Shown piece after piece: positions 19,753 through 30,209 of a DNA stretch of 48,004 bases (its first letter is position 1; each line of letters begins with the position of its first letter). A program made the position numbers and the translations under genes. This stretch comes from an uncultured beta proteobacterium (GTDB taxonomy: Bacteria; Pseudomonadota; Gammaproteobacteria; Burkholderiales; Burkholderiaceae_C): contig CAJBBZ010000106.1 in NCBI GenBank assembly GCA_903951445.1, forward strand, positions 1-48,004. Direction: 5' to 3'. Under the pieces are notes generated by a model. The model was not told the origin of the DNA, ran no database searches, and worked only from the letters and a program-made list of their open reading frames with translations.

Positions 19753-20583
19753 ATGGCCCGCCGCTCTAAATACCCCTTGCCTTTGCTGCTGCGCACTGCT
19801 GCGGCTTGGGTCATCACGCTGCTGCTTTTCTTTCCGCTGGGCTGGCTGGCGCTGATGGCGTTTAAGACCGAGTTGCAAGCCATCTCGGTGCCGCCGCTGT
19901 GGTGGTTCACGCCCACGCTAGATAACTTTCGCGAAGTGCAAGAGCGCAGCGACTATTTGCTCTACGCGCGCAATTCGCTCATCACCAGTGTGCTGTCCAC
20001 CGTGATCGGTTTGATGATTGCCACGCCTGCCGCGTATTCCATGGCCTTCTTCAAGAGCCGCCATACCAAAAACCTGTTGATGTGGATGCTATCGACCAAG
20101 ATGATGCCCGCCGTGGGCGCCTTGGTGCCTATTTATGTGCTGGCGCAAAAATCGCAGTTGCTCGATACGCGTACCGGTCTGGTCATCATTTTTATGCTGT
20201 CCAACCTGCCCATCATGGTGTGGATGCTGTATTCCTACTTCAAGGAAATTCCTAACGAAATTTTGGAGGCCGCGCGCATGGACGGCGCCACGCTGTGGCA
20301 AGAGTTTTACCGCGTTACCTTTCCGCTGGCCTTGGGCGGCCTGGCCTCTACCGGTTTGCTTTGCCTGGTACTCAGCTGGAATGAAGCTTTTTGGAGCCTG
20401 AACCTGAGTTCTGCCAAGGCCGGCACGCTGGCCACCCTGATTGCCAGCTACTCCAGCCCGGAAGGTTTGTTCTGGGCCAAGCTCTCGGCAGCGTCTTTGA
20501 TGGCGATTGCGCCGATTGTGGTTTTTGGCTGGTTCAGCCAAAAGCAATTGGTGCAGGGCCTGACTTTTGGCGCGGTGAAGTAG
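19753..20583 (+). CDS. smoG: Polyol ABC transporter permease 2
   Basis: A 276-residue MalG-like inner-membrane permease, partner of the preceding one in the heterodimeric channel. It begins MARRSKYPLPLLLRTAAAW, shows LALMAFKTELQAISVPPLWW in the first periplasmic loop and the EAA motif EAARMDGATLWQEFYRVTFP. It ends with SQKQLVQGLTFGAVK, the common C-terminus of this permease class. It is five bases downstream of the first permease and 36 bases upstream of the ATPase. Confidence 0.92.
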   Translation: MARRSKYPLPLLLRTAAAWVITLLLFFPLGWLALMAFKTELQAISVPPLWWFTPTLDNFREVQERSDYLLYARNSLITSVLSTVIGLMIATPAAYSMAFFKSRHTKNLLMWMLSTKMMPAVGALVPIYVLAQKSQLLDTRTGLVIIFMLSNLPIMVWMLYSYFKEIPNEILEAARMDGATLWQEFYRVTFPLALGGLASTGLLCLVLSWNEAFWSLNLSSAKAGTLATLIASYSSPEGLFWAKLSAASLMAIAPIVVFGWFSQKQLVQGLTFGAVK

Positions 20584-20619
20584 CACGCCCTATTTTTTTG
20601 ACCGGACTGATTCTTCCTC

Positions 20620-21669
20620 ATGGCCTATCTTCAACTTCACGGCATCGAAAAAAGTTTTGGTGAACTGCGCGTCATCAAAAGCGTAGACCTGCAAATTCAG
20701 AAGGGCGAATTCATTGTGTTCGTCGGCCCCTCGGGCTGCGGCAAATCGACCCTGCTGCGCTTGATTGCCGGCCTGGAGCAGACCGACGGCGGCAGCGTGG
20801 TTCTGGACGGGCGTGACATCACCGAGGCCGCCTCCAGCGCCCGCGATCTGGCCATGGTGTTCCAAAGCTATGCGCTGTACCCGCATATGAGCGTGTTTGA
20901 AAACATGAGTTTTGCGCTCAAGCTGGCGCAAGTGCCACAAGCGCAAATCCGCGAAAAAGTAGAGCGTGCCGCTGCCATCCTCAACTTGGGCGACTATTTG
21001 CACCGCAGGCCCAAAGAGCTCTCGGGCGGGCAGCGCCAGCGGGTCGCTATTGGGCGGGCCATCGTGCGCGCGCCCAAAGTATTTTTATTTGACGAGCCGC
21101 TGTCCAATCTGGACGCCGCGCTGCGCGGACAAACCCGCATCGAAATTGCCAAGCTGCACCGTGAACTGGGCGCCACCACGGTCTACGTGACGCATGACCA
21201 AGTAGAAGCCATGACCCTGGCCGACCGCGTGGTGGTGCTGCGCGATGGACGCATTGAGCAAGTGGGCACGCCGCTGGAACTCTACGACCACCCGGCCAAT
21301 AGCTTTGTCGCCCAGTTTATTGGCACACCGCAAATGAATATGCTGGCCGTCAGCCTGGTGGCCGAACTGGCGCAGCGCTTTGCCTTGCCGGTCGCAGCAG
21401 ACGGATTGATCGGCCTGCGCCCCGAGCATGTGATTTTGCAGCCGCAAGGCCAAGGCATGCTGCAAATGCAGGTGGATTTGGTGGAAGCGCTGGGCGCTGA
21501 AACCCTGCTGTATTTGAGCAACGGCCAGGGCTTGCAACTGGTGCTGCGCCAAAGCGCGCGCAGTGGCTTGCACAGCGGCCAAAGCGTTGGTATCGATTTG
21601 CAATTTGATTGCGCCCATTTCTTTGACGCCCAAGGCCGCTCGCTGCGCTCCGGGCGCGCCTCTGTTTAG
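20620..21669 (+). CDS. smoK: Polyol ABC transporter ATP-binding protein (MalK-like)
   Basis: The 349-residue ATPase powers the polyol importer. Walker A is GPSGCGKS (36-43), the Q-loop FQSYALYPHM is at 81-90, the ABC signature LSGGQ at 134-138, Walker B FLFDEP with catalytic Glu159, and the H-loop in YVTHDQVEAM. The C-terminal OB-type regulatory domain (GLRPEHVILQPQG onward) is that of the MalK/UgpC/SmoK group. The last gene of the transport set, it ends 15 bases before the polyol dehydrogenase. Confidence 0.94.
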   Translation: MAYLQLHGIEKSFGELRVIKSVDLQIQKGEFIVFVGPSGCGKSTLLRLIAGLEQTDGGSVVLDGRDITEAASSARDLAMVFQSYALYPHMSVFENMSFALKLAQVPQAQIREKVERAAAILNLGDYLHRRPKELSGGQRQRVAIGRAIVRAPKVFLFDEPLSNLDAALRGQTRIEIAKLHRELGATTVYVTHDQVEAMTLADRVVVLRDGRIEQVGTPLELYDHPANSFVAQFIGTPQMNMLAVSLVAELAQRFALPVAADGLIGLRPEHVILQPQGQGMLQMQVDLVEALGAETLLYLSNGQGLQLVLRQSARSGLHSGQSVGIDLQFDCAHFFDAQGRSLRSGRASV

Positions 21670-21684
21670 CTTTTCGTATTTACC

Positions 21685-23100
21685 ATGGCCGCAGACACTT
21701 CCCCCTTGACCATGCTCCATTTGGGGCTGGGCTCTTTCCACCGCGCGCACCAGGCGCTGTACTTGCACCAACTGCAAGAAAGCGGCGACCGCCGCTGGAC
21801 TTTGGCAGCGGGCAATATCCGCCCCGACATGCCAGAGACACTGGCCGCGCTGGCGCAGCAGCAAGGCGCCTACACGCTGGAAACCGTGACGCCCCAGGGC
21901 GATTACAGCTACACCCGCATCACCGCCATCGCGCAAGTGCTGCCGTGGGACGCGCAGCTCAGCAGCCTTCTGGACGTAGGCGCCAACGCAGCGACCCGCA
22001 TCATCTCGTTTACCGTCACCGAGGCGGGCTATTACGTCGATGCCACGGGCGCATTGGACTTGAGCTTTGCCGATTTGCAGGCCGACCTCGACGCCTTGCG
22101 CGCTGGGCGTGCGGGCAGCACGATTTACGGTGCTTTGTGTGGCATTCTGCGCGCGCGCATGCAAGGGGGCGCTGGCCCGGTCACGCTGCTTAACTGCGAT
22201 AACCTGCGCCATAACGGCGAGCGTGCCCGTAGCGGGCTCTTGCAATTTATCGAACTTCTGGGCGATAGCGCACTGCGCGATTGGGTGTCCGCCCACACCA
22301 GCAGCCCCAATGCCATGGTGGACCGTATCACCCCCCGGCCCACGCCCGCCGTGCGCCAGCGGGTGCTGGCCGCCACTGGCGTGGACGACCCGGCAGCCGT
22401 CATGGGCGAGAGCTTTATCCAGTGGGTAATTGAAGACGACTTCATCGCCGGTCGCCCCGCATGGGAAGCCGTGGGTGTAGAAATGGTCGGCTCGGTGCAA
22501 GCCTACGAAGAGGCCAAGATTCGTTTGCTCAACGCCACCCATAGCTGCATCGCCTGGGCGGGCACGCTGCTGGGTTACACCTATATCCACGAAGGCACGC
22601 ACGATGCGCGCATCCGCCAAATGGCTTTCGACTATGTCACCGACGACGTGATGCCGGTGCTCAACACGCCCGAACATCCCAGCCCGATCGACCTTGCCGC
22701 TTACCGCGACGTGGTGCTAGATCGTTTTGGCAACCCGGCGATTGCCGACACCAACCAGCGCGTGGCCATGGACGGATTTTCCAAAATTCCTGGCTTTATT
22801 GCACCCACGCTGCGTGAGCGCTTGGCGCGCGGCGAATCGATAGCCAGCGTCGCGATGTTGCCTGCTTTGTTTTTGGCCTATTTGCAGCGCTGGCACGCCG
22901 GGCAAATTCCCTACACCTACCAAGACCAGGCCATGGACCCGGCCAGCGCGCACGCTATGTGCCAGGCGCCCGACCCGGTGGCCGCGTTTGCAGCAGATAC
23001 CGTGCTGTGGGGCGATTTGGCCTCGGACGCACGCTTGCTTGCCGCGCTGCGTTTGGCAAGCAAGCGGGTTGACAATTTTGTACAAGGACACACAGCATGA
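21685..23100 (+). CDS. Mannitol/D-arabinitol-type long-chain polyol dehydrogenase
   Basis: A 471-residue NAD-dependent member of the mannitol 2-dehydrogenase / fructuronate reductase family. The N-terminal dinucleotide fold begins with HLGLGSFHRAHQ, the middle has LLNCDNLRHNG (168-178), and the catalytic lysine is Lys278 in AKIRLLNATHS. Family members oxidise D-mannitol to fructose or D-arabinitol to D-xylulose. The xylulokinase at the end of this operon favours the D-arabinitol (DalD) reaction, while the SmoEFGK-type transporter and MtlD of Pseudomonas leave mannitol possible. It overlaps the next gene by four bases (ATGA). Family firm, substrate inferred. Confidence 0.9.
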   Translation: MAADTSPLTMLHLGLGSFHRAHQALYLHQLQESGDRRWTLAAGNIRPDMPETLAALAQQQGAYTLETVTPQGDYSYTRITAIAQVLPWDAQLSSLLDVGANAATRIISFTVTEAGYYVDATGALDLSFADLQADLDALRAGRAGSTIYGALCGILRARMQGGAGPVTLLNCDNLRHNGERARSGLLQFIELLGDSALRDWVSAHTSSPNAMVDRITPRPTPAVRQRVLAATGVDDPAAVMGESFIQWVIEDDFIAGRPAWEAVGVEMVGSVQAYEEAKIRLLNATHSCIAWAGTLLGYTYIHEGTHDARIRQMAFDYVTDDVMPVLNTPEHPSPIDLAAYRDVVLDRFGNPAIADTNQRVAMDGFSKIPGFIAPTLRERLARGESIASVAMLPALFLAYLQRWHAGQIPYTYQDQAMDPASAHAMCQAPDPVAAFAADTVLWGDLASDARLLAALRLASKRVDNFVQGHTA

Positions 23101-23885
23101 GCACGCGATTGCAAACCAAAAACGCCATCCTCACCGGCGCCGCCGGCGGCATCGGGCTGGCTGTTGCCAGCGCCTATCTGCACCATGGCGCGCGCTGCAC
23201 GGTAGCCGACATCCACGCCCAGCCCACCCCCGAGTTAGCCACGCTGATGCACGCCTTTCCCGACAGACTGCACTACGTGCCCACCGATGTGCGCTCCATG
23301 CCCTCTATCGACGCACTGATCGCCCAGGCTAGCGGGCGCTTTGGCCCCGTCACTACCTTATTCAACAATGCTGCAATTTTTGACATGGCCCCATTGCTGG
23401 AAAGCGACGAGGCCATGTACGACAAGCTGTTTGCGGTCAACGTAAAAGGCGCTTTCTTTGTGATGCAAAAAGTGCTGGCGCATATGGTGTCGGCCCAAAC
23501 CCCAGGCGCTGCGGTTATCAATATGGCCAGCCAGGCCGGGCGACGCGGCGAGGCTTTGGTGTCGCACTACTGCGCCAGCAAAGCCGCCATCATCAGCTAC
23601 ACCCAAAGTGCGGCGCTGGCGATGGCGCCGCACAAAATCCGCGTCAACGGCATTGCGCCCGGCGTGATTGCCACCCCCATGTGGGCCAACGTGGATGCCT
23701 TGTTCGCCCGCTACGAAAACCTGCCGATTGGCGAAAAGAAAAAGCGCGTGGGCGAGGCCGTACCGCTAGGCTATATGGGCGACCCGACCGATATTTGCGG
23801 CGCGGCCGTGTTTCTGGCCAGCGACGAGGCCGCGTACATTACGGCGCAAACCCTCAATGTCGATGGCGGCAACGTGATGTCCTAA
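23097..23885 (+). CDS. smoS: Sorbitol (L-iditol) 2-dehydrogenase, SDR family (SmoS-like)
   Basis: The 262-residue protein is an NAD-dependent SDR closely resembling Rhodobacter SmoS, which oxidises D-sorbitol to fructose and galactitol to tagatose. It has TGAAGGIG (13-20), Asp38 after strand two (VADIH, NAD preference), Ser145 in INMASQAGRRGEAL, and YCASK with Tyr158 and Lys162. Shared with SmoS are FNNAAIFDMAPL, ENLPIGEKKKRVG and the C-terminal VDGGNVMS. Start overlaps the preceding dehydrogenase stop. Together the two enzymes widen the range of sugar alcohols this operon can use. Confidence 0.9.
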   Translation: MSTRLQTKNAILTGAAGGIGLAVASAYLHHGARCTVADIHAQPTPELATLMHAFPDRLHYVPTDVRSMPSIDALIAQASGRFGPVTTLFNNAAIFDMAPLLESDEAMYDKLFAVNVKGAFFVMQKVLAHMVSAQTPGAAVINMASQAGRRGEALVSHYCASKAAIISYTQSAALAMAPHKIRVNGIAPGVIATPMWANVDALFARYENLPIGEKKKRVGEAVPLGYMGDPTDICGAAVFLASDEAAYITAQTLNVDGGNVMS

Positions 23886-23959
23886 GACGCGCCTGCCTTG
23901 CCTTTGCACTGGTGCGCCACTTTTAATGACCTGCCAATAACTTTTCTCCCGGTATACCC

Positions 23960-24892
23960 ATGGCCCGCGCTGCGCTCAGTCCCCGCCAAACCAAGCCCGA
24001 ACTGGAGCAGGACCACACACGCTCCAAAGCACTGGGCTATGAGTCGCCGGACGAGGTCGGCATCATCCGCTGCCTGGCGCATGGCTTTCCCACGCCGCTG
24101 GCGCGCTGGCATTACCACGACGAATACGAGCTGCACCTGATCACCGCCACCTCGGGCAAAGCCTTTGTGGGCGACTGGATCGGCCAGTTCCAGCCCGGCC
24201 ATTTGGTGTTGACCGGGCCGCGCTTGCCGCACAACTGGGTCAGCATGGACCTTCCCGAGGGCGGCGTGGCCGAGCGCGATCTCGTGATTCAGTTTCCGCA
24301 CGAGCCCATAGAAGAAGCCAGCCGCCATATCCCGGAAATGCGCGCCGTCTTGCCCTTGCTGGAGCGCGCTAAAAATGGCATCGAGTTTTTTGATGTCTAT
24401 CCGCAAGCGGTGCAGCATTGGCGCCGCGTCAAAGCCTCGCAAGGCTTGGGCCGTTTGGGTGCGTTTTGCGAATTTCTCAATATGCTGGCGCATTGCAAAG
24501 ACTACCGGCTCTTGTCCAACGCCCAATTACAAAGCGTGGACAACGACGCGCAGCTGGACCAGATCAACGCCATCCTCAGCCGCATTACTGACAAGCTTTC
24601 GGAAGACATTTCGGTGGGCATGCTGGCCCAAGAATTTGGTATGAGCGAGAGCCGCTTTAGCCGCTTCTTCCGCCGCGCCACGGGCAATACCTTTACCGAC
24701 TTCGTCAACCATGTGCGCATCAACCGCGCCTGCCAGTTGCTGATGGAGTCCGACCATCCGATTACCCGCATCGGTTTTGATGTGGGCTTTAATAATATGG
24801 CCAATTTCAACCGCCGCTTTTTGGATATCAAAGGCATGACGCCCCGCGAATACCGCCGCCAGGTGGCCACGCGTTTTGGCTTGGTGCAATAA
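23960..24892 (+). CDS. AraC-family transcriptional regulator of the polyol operon
   Basis: A 310-residue regulator with an N-terminal cupin ligand-binding domain (WHYHDEYELHLITATSG and GHLVLTGPRLPHNWVS) and a C-terminal pair of AraC helix-turn-helix motifs (about 205-305), the second with GFDVGFNNMANFNRRF and MTPREYRRQ. The layout resembles MtlR of Pseudomonas, which activates the mtl operon in response to mannitol, sorbitol or arabitol. It is embedded in the operon, 74 bases after smoS and six bases before xylB, so it probably activates its own transcript. Target sites are not shown. Confidence 0.9.
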   Translation: MARAALSPRQTKPELEQDHTRSKALGYESPDEVGIIRCLAHGFPTPLARWHYHDEYELHLITATSGKAFVGDWIGQFQPGHLVLTGPRLPHNWVSMDLPEGGVAERDLVIQFPHEPIEEASRHIPEMRAVLPLLERAKNGIEFFDVYPQAVQHWRRVKASQGLGRLGAFCEFLNMLAHCKDYRLLSNAQLQSVDNDAQLDQINAILSRITDKLSEDISVGMLAQEFGMSESRFSRFFRRATGNTFTDFVNHVRINRACQLLMESDHPITRIGFDVGFNNMANFNRRFLDIKGMTPREYRRQVATRFGLVQ

Positions 24893-24898
24893 ACCGCT

Positions 24899-26365
<1,467 letters not shown>

Positions 26366-26427
26366 GCGCTGGCGCTGGGCGCTCAATCGGCGCAGCACGC
26401 CCGAGGCCCTTGCACGACAATCCCGCC

Positions 26428-27603
26428 ATGGAACGAAAAATACTGCTCGCCGGTGGCGGCATCGGCGGCTTGGCGACGGCTTTGGCTTGCGGGCATCTGG
26501 GCATGGGCACGCAGTTGTTTGAAAAAAAGCGGGCCCTTGCCGAAGTGGGGGCCGGGGTGCAACTGGGCCCTAACGCAGTGCGTTTGCTAGAAGGCTGGGG
26601 CCTGGGCGCGGCGCTGGATGCGGTGGCCTGCTTTCCGCAGCGGCTGGAAGTGCGCAGCGCCCACAGCGGTGCCTTGCTGGGCACGCTGCCTTTGGGTGCG
26701 CGTGCGCTGCAGCGCTACGGTGCGCGCTACGCCACGATTGCGCGCATCGATTTACACACCTTGCTGCACCGCGCCGTGCTGGCCCAGGGCCTGACTGAAA
26801 TACACCTGGGGCGCGCGGCGCAGCGCGTCAGCCAGGACGCCAGCGCCGTGGAACTGGTCACCGACGACGAGCGCAAGCGCCGCGCTAATGTGCTGATCGC
26901 CGCCGATGGCGTGTGGAGCCATGTGCGCGACTTTTTGCGCCAAGGTGTGCAGCCGGTTTTTAGCGGCCATCTGGCCTACCGCGCCATGGCCAAGCAAGCC
27001 GATTTACCACAATCGCTGCGCAGCGATTGCGTCACTGTGTGGCTGGGACCGGCCATGCATGCGGTGCAATACCCGGTGCACAGCGGCGAGTTGCTCAACT
27101 TGGTGGTCATTGTGGAAGGTGCAGCGCCCGCTGACCCGCAGGAATGGGAGCAAGCCGCACTGCGCAGCGATCTGTCTGCCCGCCTGTCCCAGGCCTGCGG
27201 CGGTTTGCAGGATTTGGTGGGCGCGATGGCGCAGTGGCGGCTTTGGCCTTTGAATGGTTTGCCGCATCTACGCGGCCCGCAGGACATGGCCTTTGGCCGG
27301 ATTGCCTTGCTGGGAGACGCGGCCCACCCGATGCTGCCTTATTTGGCCCAGGGTGCGGGCATGGCGATAGAAGACGCTGCGGTGCTAGCGCGCTGTCTTC
27401 ACCAGGGCCCGGCGGACGATGCCAAAGCTTTGCTGCGCTATGCCGTACTGCGCTGGAAACGCAACGCACGCGTGCAGGCCAGGGCAGCGCGTAATGGCGA
27501 AATTTTCCATGCCACGGGTGTGACGGCTTGGGGCCGCGATACGGCTATGCGTTGGCTGGGTGCGCGCCTTTTGGATATGCCCTGGCTCTATCGAGGCGTG
27601 TGA
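26428..27603 (+). CDS. FAD-dependent monooxygenase (salicylate hydroxylase-like)
   Basis: The 391-residue group A flavoprotein monooxygenase shows GGGIGG (9-14) for FAD binding near the N-terminus, an AADGVWS (DG) motif, and GDAAHPMLPYLAQGAG around residue 296 for the FAD ribityl. These enzymes hydroxylate aromatic rings using NAD(P)H and oxygen. Salicylate, 3-hydroxybenzoate or urate-like substrates are possible. It starts 62 bases after xylB, which need not mean a shared function, and its end faces kynA with a ten-base gap. Its closeness to tryptophan catabolism genes is suggestive only. An upstream in-frame extension inside xylB is rejected. Confidence 0.87.
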   Translation: MERKILLAGGGIGGLATALACGHLGMGTQLFEKKRALAEVGAGVQLGPNAVRLLEGWGLGAALDAVACFPQRLEVRSAHSGALLGTLPLGARALQRYGARYATIARIDLHTLLHRAVLAQGLTEIHLGRAAQRVSQDASAVELVTDDERKRRANVLIAADGVWSHVRDFLRQGVQPVFSGHLAYRAMAKQADLPQSLRSDCVTVWLGPAMHAVQYPVHSGELLNLVVIVEGAAPADPQEWEQAALRSDLSARLSQACGGLQDLVGAMAQWRLWPLNGLPHLRGPQDMAFGRIALLGDAAHPMLPYLAQGAGMAIEDAAVLARCLHQGPADDAKALLRYAVLRWKRNARVQARAARNGEIFHATGVTAWGRDTAMRWLGARLLDMPWLYRGV

Positions 27604-27613
27604 GCCGCAGGCC

Positions 27614-28492
27614 TTACAGCTGCGTGCGCAAACTCCAAATTTCGGGGAACAGCACCACGTCTAGCATCTTGCGCAAATAGCTCACGCCGCCGGTGCCGCC
27701 GGTGCCGCGCTTAAAGCCGGTCACACGTTCCACCGTGGTCACATGCCGAAAGCGCCATAGGCGAAAGGCGTCTTCCAGGTCTGTGAGTTCTTCGCCCAGT
27801 TGGTACAAATCCCAGTAGCGCTGCGGGTCGCGATAAACCACTAGCCAGGCCGCTTCCACACCGCCATCAGCGGGGTAGGGTAGAGACCAATCGCGCTCCA
27901 GGTGCGTGGCCGGCACGCTAATGCCCCGGCGCGCCAGCAAACGCAGTGCTTCGTCATACAAGGACGGGCTGCGGTAGGTCGCTTCCACCTGCGCCAGCAC
28001 ATCGGGTCGGTGCGCATGCGGGCGCAGCATGGCGGCGTTTTTATTGCCCAGCGAAAACTCGATGCAGCGGTACTGGTAGCTCTGAAAACCGCTAGAGCTA
28101 TCTAAGTAAGGGCGGATGGCGCTGTATTCCGGTGGCGTCATGGTGGCCAGCACGTCCCACGCGTGCACCAGCTGCTCCATGATGCGGCTGACGCGGGCCA
28201 GCATTTTGAAAGCCGTGCCCAATTCGTCTTGGGCGATATGGGCCATGGCGGCGCGCAACTCGTGCAGCATCAGCTTCATCCACAACTCGCTGGTCTGGTG
28301 CTGCACGATAAACAGCATCTCGTTGTGGTCTGGCGAGCGCGGGTGCTGCGCGCCCAAAATGGCGTCCAGCGCCAGGTAGTCGCCATAGCTCATGCTGTGC
28401 GCAAAGTCCAGTTGCACATCCGCCTCGCTGTGCACAATGGCGGCGCTGCCTTGCGGTGCGGGCGTATCAGAATGGAAAGGGCAGGCGCTCAT
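27614..28492 (-). CDS. kynA: Tryptophan 2,3-dioxygenase
   Basis: Haem enzyme opening the indole ring of L-tryptophan to N-formylkynurenine, the first step of the kynurenine route. The 292-residue protein has [16 protein letters not shown], the distal [11 protein letters not shown] (His65), [15 protein letters not shown] (substrate carboxylate binding Arg) and the proximal haem ligand His250 in [14 protein letters not shown] followed by GTGGTGG. It is downstream of kynU on the same strand with a nine-base gap, so the two are co-transcribed. The formamidase gene kynB that completes the kynABU set is not in this window. Confidence 0.96.
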   Translation of the reverse strand: MSACPFHSDTPAPQGSAAIVHSEADVQLDFAHSMSYGDYLALDAILGAQHPRSPDHNEMLFIVQHQTSELWMKLMLHELRAAMAHIAQDELGTAFKMLARVSRIMEQLVHAWDVLATMTPPEYSAIRPYLDSSSGFQSYQYRCIEFSLGNKNAAMLRPHAHRPDVLAQVEATYRSPSLYDEALRLLARRGISVPATHLERDWSLPYPADGGVEAAWLVVYRDPQRYWDLYQLGEELTDLEDAFRLWRFRHVTTVERVTGFKRGTGGTGGVSYLRKMLDVVLFPEIWSLRTQL

Positions 28493-28501
28493 ACAAAGCC
28501 T

Positions 28502-29803
28502 TTAAGTAACTGCATTTTTTTGCATAAATTGAGGCGCGCGCCAGGCGCCGGTGTGCAGCACATCGCGCAGATGCGCGACCGCATGCCACACGTCTTCAAA
28601 GCCGATGTACAAAGGCGTAAAGCCAAAGCGCATGATGTCCGCCTGGCCCTTGCCATCACCGGCCCGAAAGTCGCCTATCACGCCGCGCGCAATCAGGGCT
28701 TGCACCACGGCGTAGGCGGCGGAGCTGTTGGCTTCGCTATCCAGGGTCAAACTGACTTGCGAGCCGCGCTCTGCATGCGCACGCGGCGTGGCCAGGCCCA
28801 GCCCGAAGCCTGCGCAATGCTCTTCGACCAAGGCGATAAACAAATCAGTCAGCGCCAGCGATTTGCGGCGAATCGCATCCATGCCACCGACGGGCTGCGC
28901 AGCTTCAAATACATCCAGACCGCATGCCAACAAAGACAGGCTAAGAATGGGCTGGGTACCGCACAAAAACTGGTTGATACCCGGCGCGCTGCGGTAGCTG
29001 CTATCAAAGGCAAAGGGCGCCGCGTGGCCCCACCAGCCGGACAGGGGTTGCATAAACGGCAGATCAGTGCGCGCACTATGGCGCGGATGCACCCACAAAA
29101 ACGCCGGTGCGCCGGGCCCGCCGTTCAGGTATTTGTAGCCGCAGCCTACGGCAAAGTCGGCATCGGCGCCGAGCAAGTCCACCGGTACGGCACCCGCACT
29201 GTGCGCCAAGTCCCACACCACCAGCGCGCCTGCGGTATGCGCGGCAGCGGTGACGGCCGCCATATCGTGCATGGCGCCGGTGCGGTAGTTCACATGCGTG
29301 AGCATCAGCACCGCCACCTGCGGCCCCAGCGCGGGCAGCACGCCATCGGCCTCCACCAATTGCAGGCTGCAACCATGGCTTTGGCACAGGCCCTGGGCAA
29401 TATACAAATCGGTAGGGAAGTTGCTGCGCTCGCTCACGATGACGCGCCGCGCCGGGTCGGCATGCTGCGCAATGCGGATGGCCGTTGCCAGCACCTTGAA
29501 CAAATTGACCGAGGTGGTGTCCGCCGCCACTACCTCGTCTGCCCCGGCGCCTATCAAGGTGGCGATGCGGGCGCCCAGGCGCTGCGGTAGGTCAAACCAA
29601 CCCGCCGCGTTCCAAGACCGTATCAGCCCCTGGCCCCACTCCTGCTGCACCACCTGCGCGGCGCGGGCTGCGGCGGCCACCGGCAGCACGCCGAGCGAAT
29701 TGCCGTCCAGGTAAATCGTGTCCGGCGGAATACTGAAATGCGCGCGCAAAGGGCGCAAAGGGTCGGTGGCGTCGAGCTGGCGGCAATGGAGCAAAGTGGT
29801 CAT
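28502..29803 (-). CDS. kynU: Kynureninase
   Basis: PLP enzyme cleaving kynurenine to anthranilate and alanine. The 433-residue protein begins [19 protein letters not shown] and has [20 protein letters not shown] (phosphate site), [11 protein letters not shown] with the PLP-contacting Asp198, and the Schiff-base lysine Lys224 in [14 protein letters not shown]. It heads the kynU-kynA transcript. Anthranilate may be recycled to tryptophan or NAD precursors, or degraded by genes outside the window. The long intergenic region upstream is shared with the divergent large lipoprotein gene. Confidence 0.96.
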   Translation of the reverse strand: MTTLLHCRQLDATDPLRPLRAHFSIPPDTIYLDGNSLGVLPVAAAARAAQVVQQEWGQGLIRSWNAAGWFDLPQRLGARIATLIGAGADEVVAADTTSVNLFKVLATAIRIAQHADPARRVIVSERSNFPTDLYIAQGLCQSHGCSLQLVEADGVLPALGPQVAVLMLTHVNYRTGAMHDMAAVTAAAHTAGALVVWDLAHSAGAVPVDLLGADADFAVGCGYKYLNGGPGAPAFLWVHPRHSARTDLPFMQPLSGWWGHAAPFAFDSSYRSAPGINQFLCGTQPILSLSLLACGLDVFEAAQPVGGMDAIRRKSLALTDLFIALVEEHCAGFGLGLATPRAHAERGSQVSLTLDSEANSSAAYAVVQALIARGVIGDFRAGDGKGQADIMRFGFTPLYIGFEDVWHAVAHLRDVLHTGAWRAPQFMQKNAVT

Positions 29804-30209
29804 GGAAACGAGGGGCCGTAGCTAATTTTTTGATGGATGCGGTTGGCTGTGATAGCGAAGCCACTGCAATGCATGCAGGGCCCATCAGACCTTAGCACCG
29901 CCTTACTGACCGTGGTGTCGCTTTATTGCGACGCTAAGTAGCACAGAGGGTGCCACAAATTGGCAGACCTAAGCATCCACAGCGGGACCTAAGCCAAGGG
30001 GGAAGAAGTAGTGGAAAGGTTACGCCTAGGGTAACCCCTTAAATTTAATTTCACTTTTTTGTTATTTTTTAGATATAAACTGATTTTGTTAACAAATGTT
30101 AGACATTTCCGGTGTATTTTTATTCTGACAAATCCTATGCGCGGCGGCCCCGCTTTGGCACGCCGCCCAAGCGATAAACAAATCATTTGCGTACTCATTG
30201 GAGCGAAAC
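29804..30209. other. 406-base divergent intergenic region with small hairpins, a direct repeat and an AT-rich tract
   Basis: There is no gene here. Elements visible on the plus strand: stem GTCGC-TTTATT-GCGAC (29917-29932); stem TGCCA-CAAAT-TGGCA (29951-29965); direct repeat GACCTAAGC at 29966-29974 and 29986-29994, 20 bases apart; stem GGTTAC-GCCTAGG-GTAACC (30018-30036); then a strongly AT-rich stretch from about 30037 to 30135 that probably holds the lipoprotein promoter. GGAG precedes the ATG at 30210. I could not match it to a known riboswitch. Confidence 0.6.

Noticed and set aside
21085-22677. A 530-codon minus-strand frame opposite smoK and the polyol dehydrogenase
   Set aside because: Both plus-strand genes have intact motifs and tight spacing; the antisense product is His/Gln-rich shadow sequence.
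28163-29590. A 475-codon plus-strand frame opposite kynA-kynU
   Set aside because: Shadow of two well-identified enzymes with catalytic residues in place.
29891-30000. Possible c-di-GMP (GEMM) riboswitch before the large lipoprotein
   Set aside because: Only fragments resemble it; the conserved GGGCAAA segment and tetraloop-receptor pairing are not seen, so I report only an unassigned structured region.
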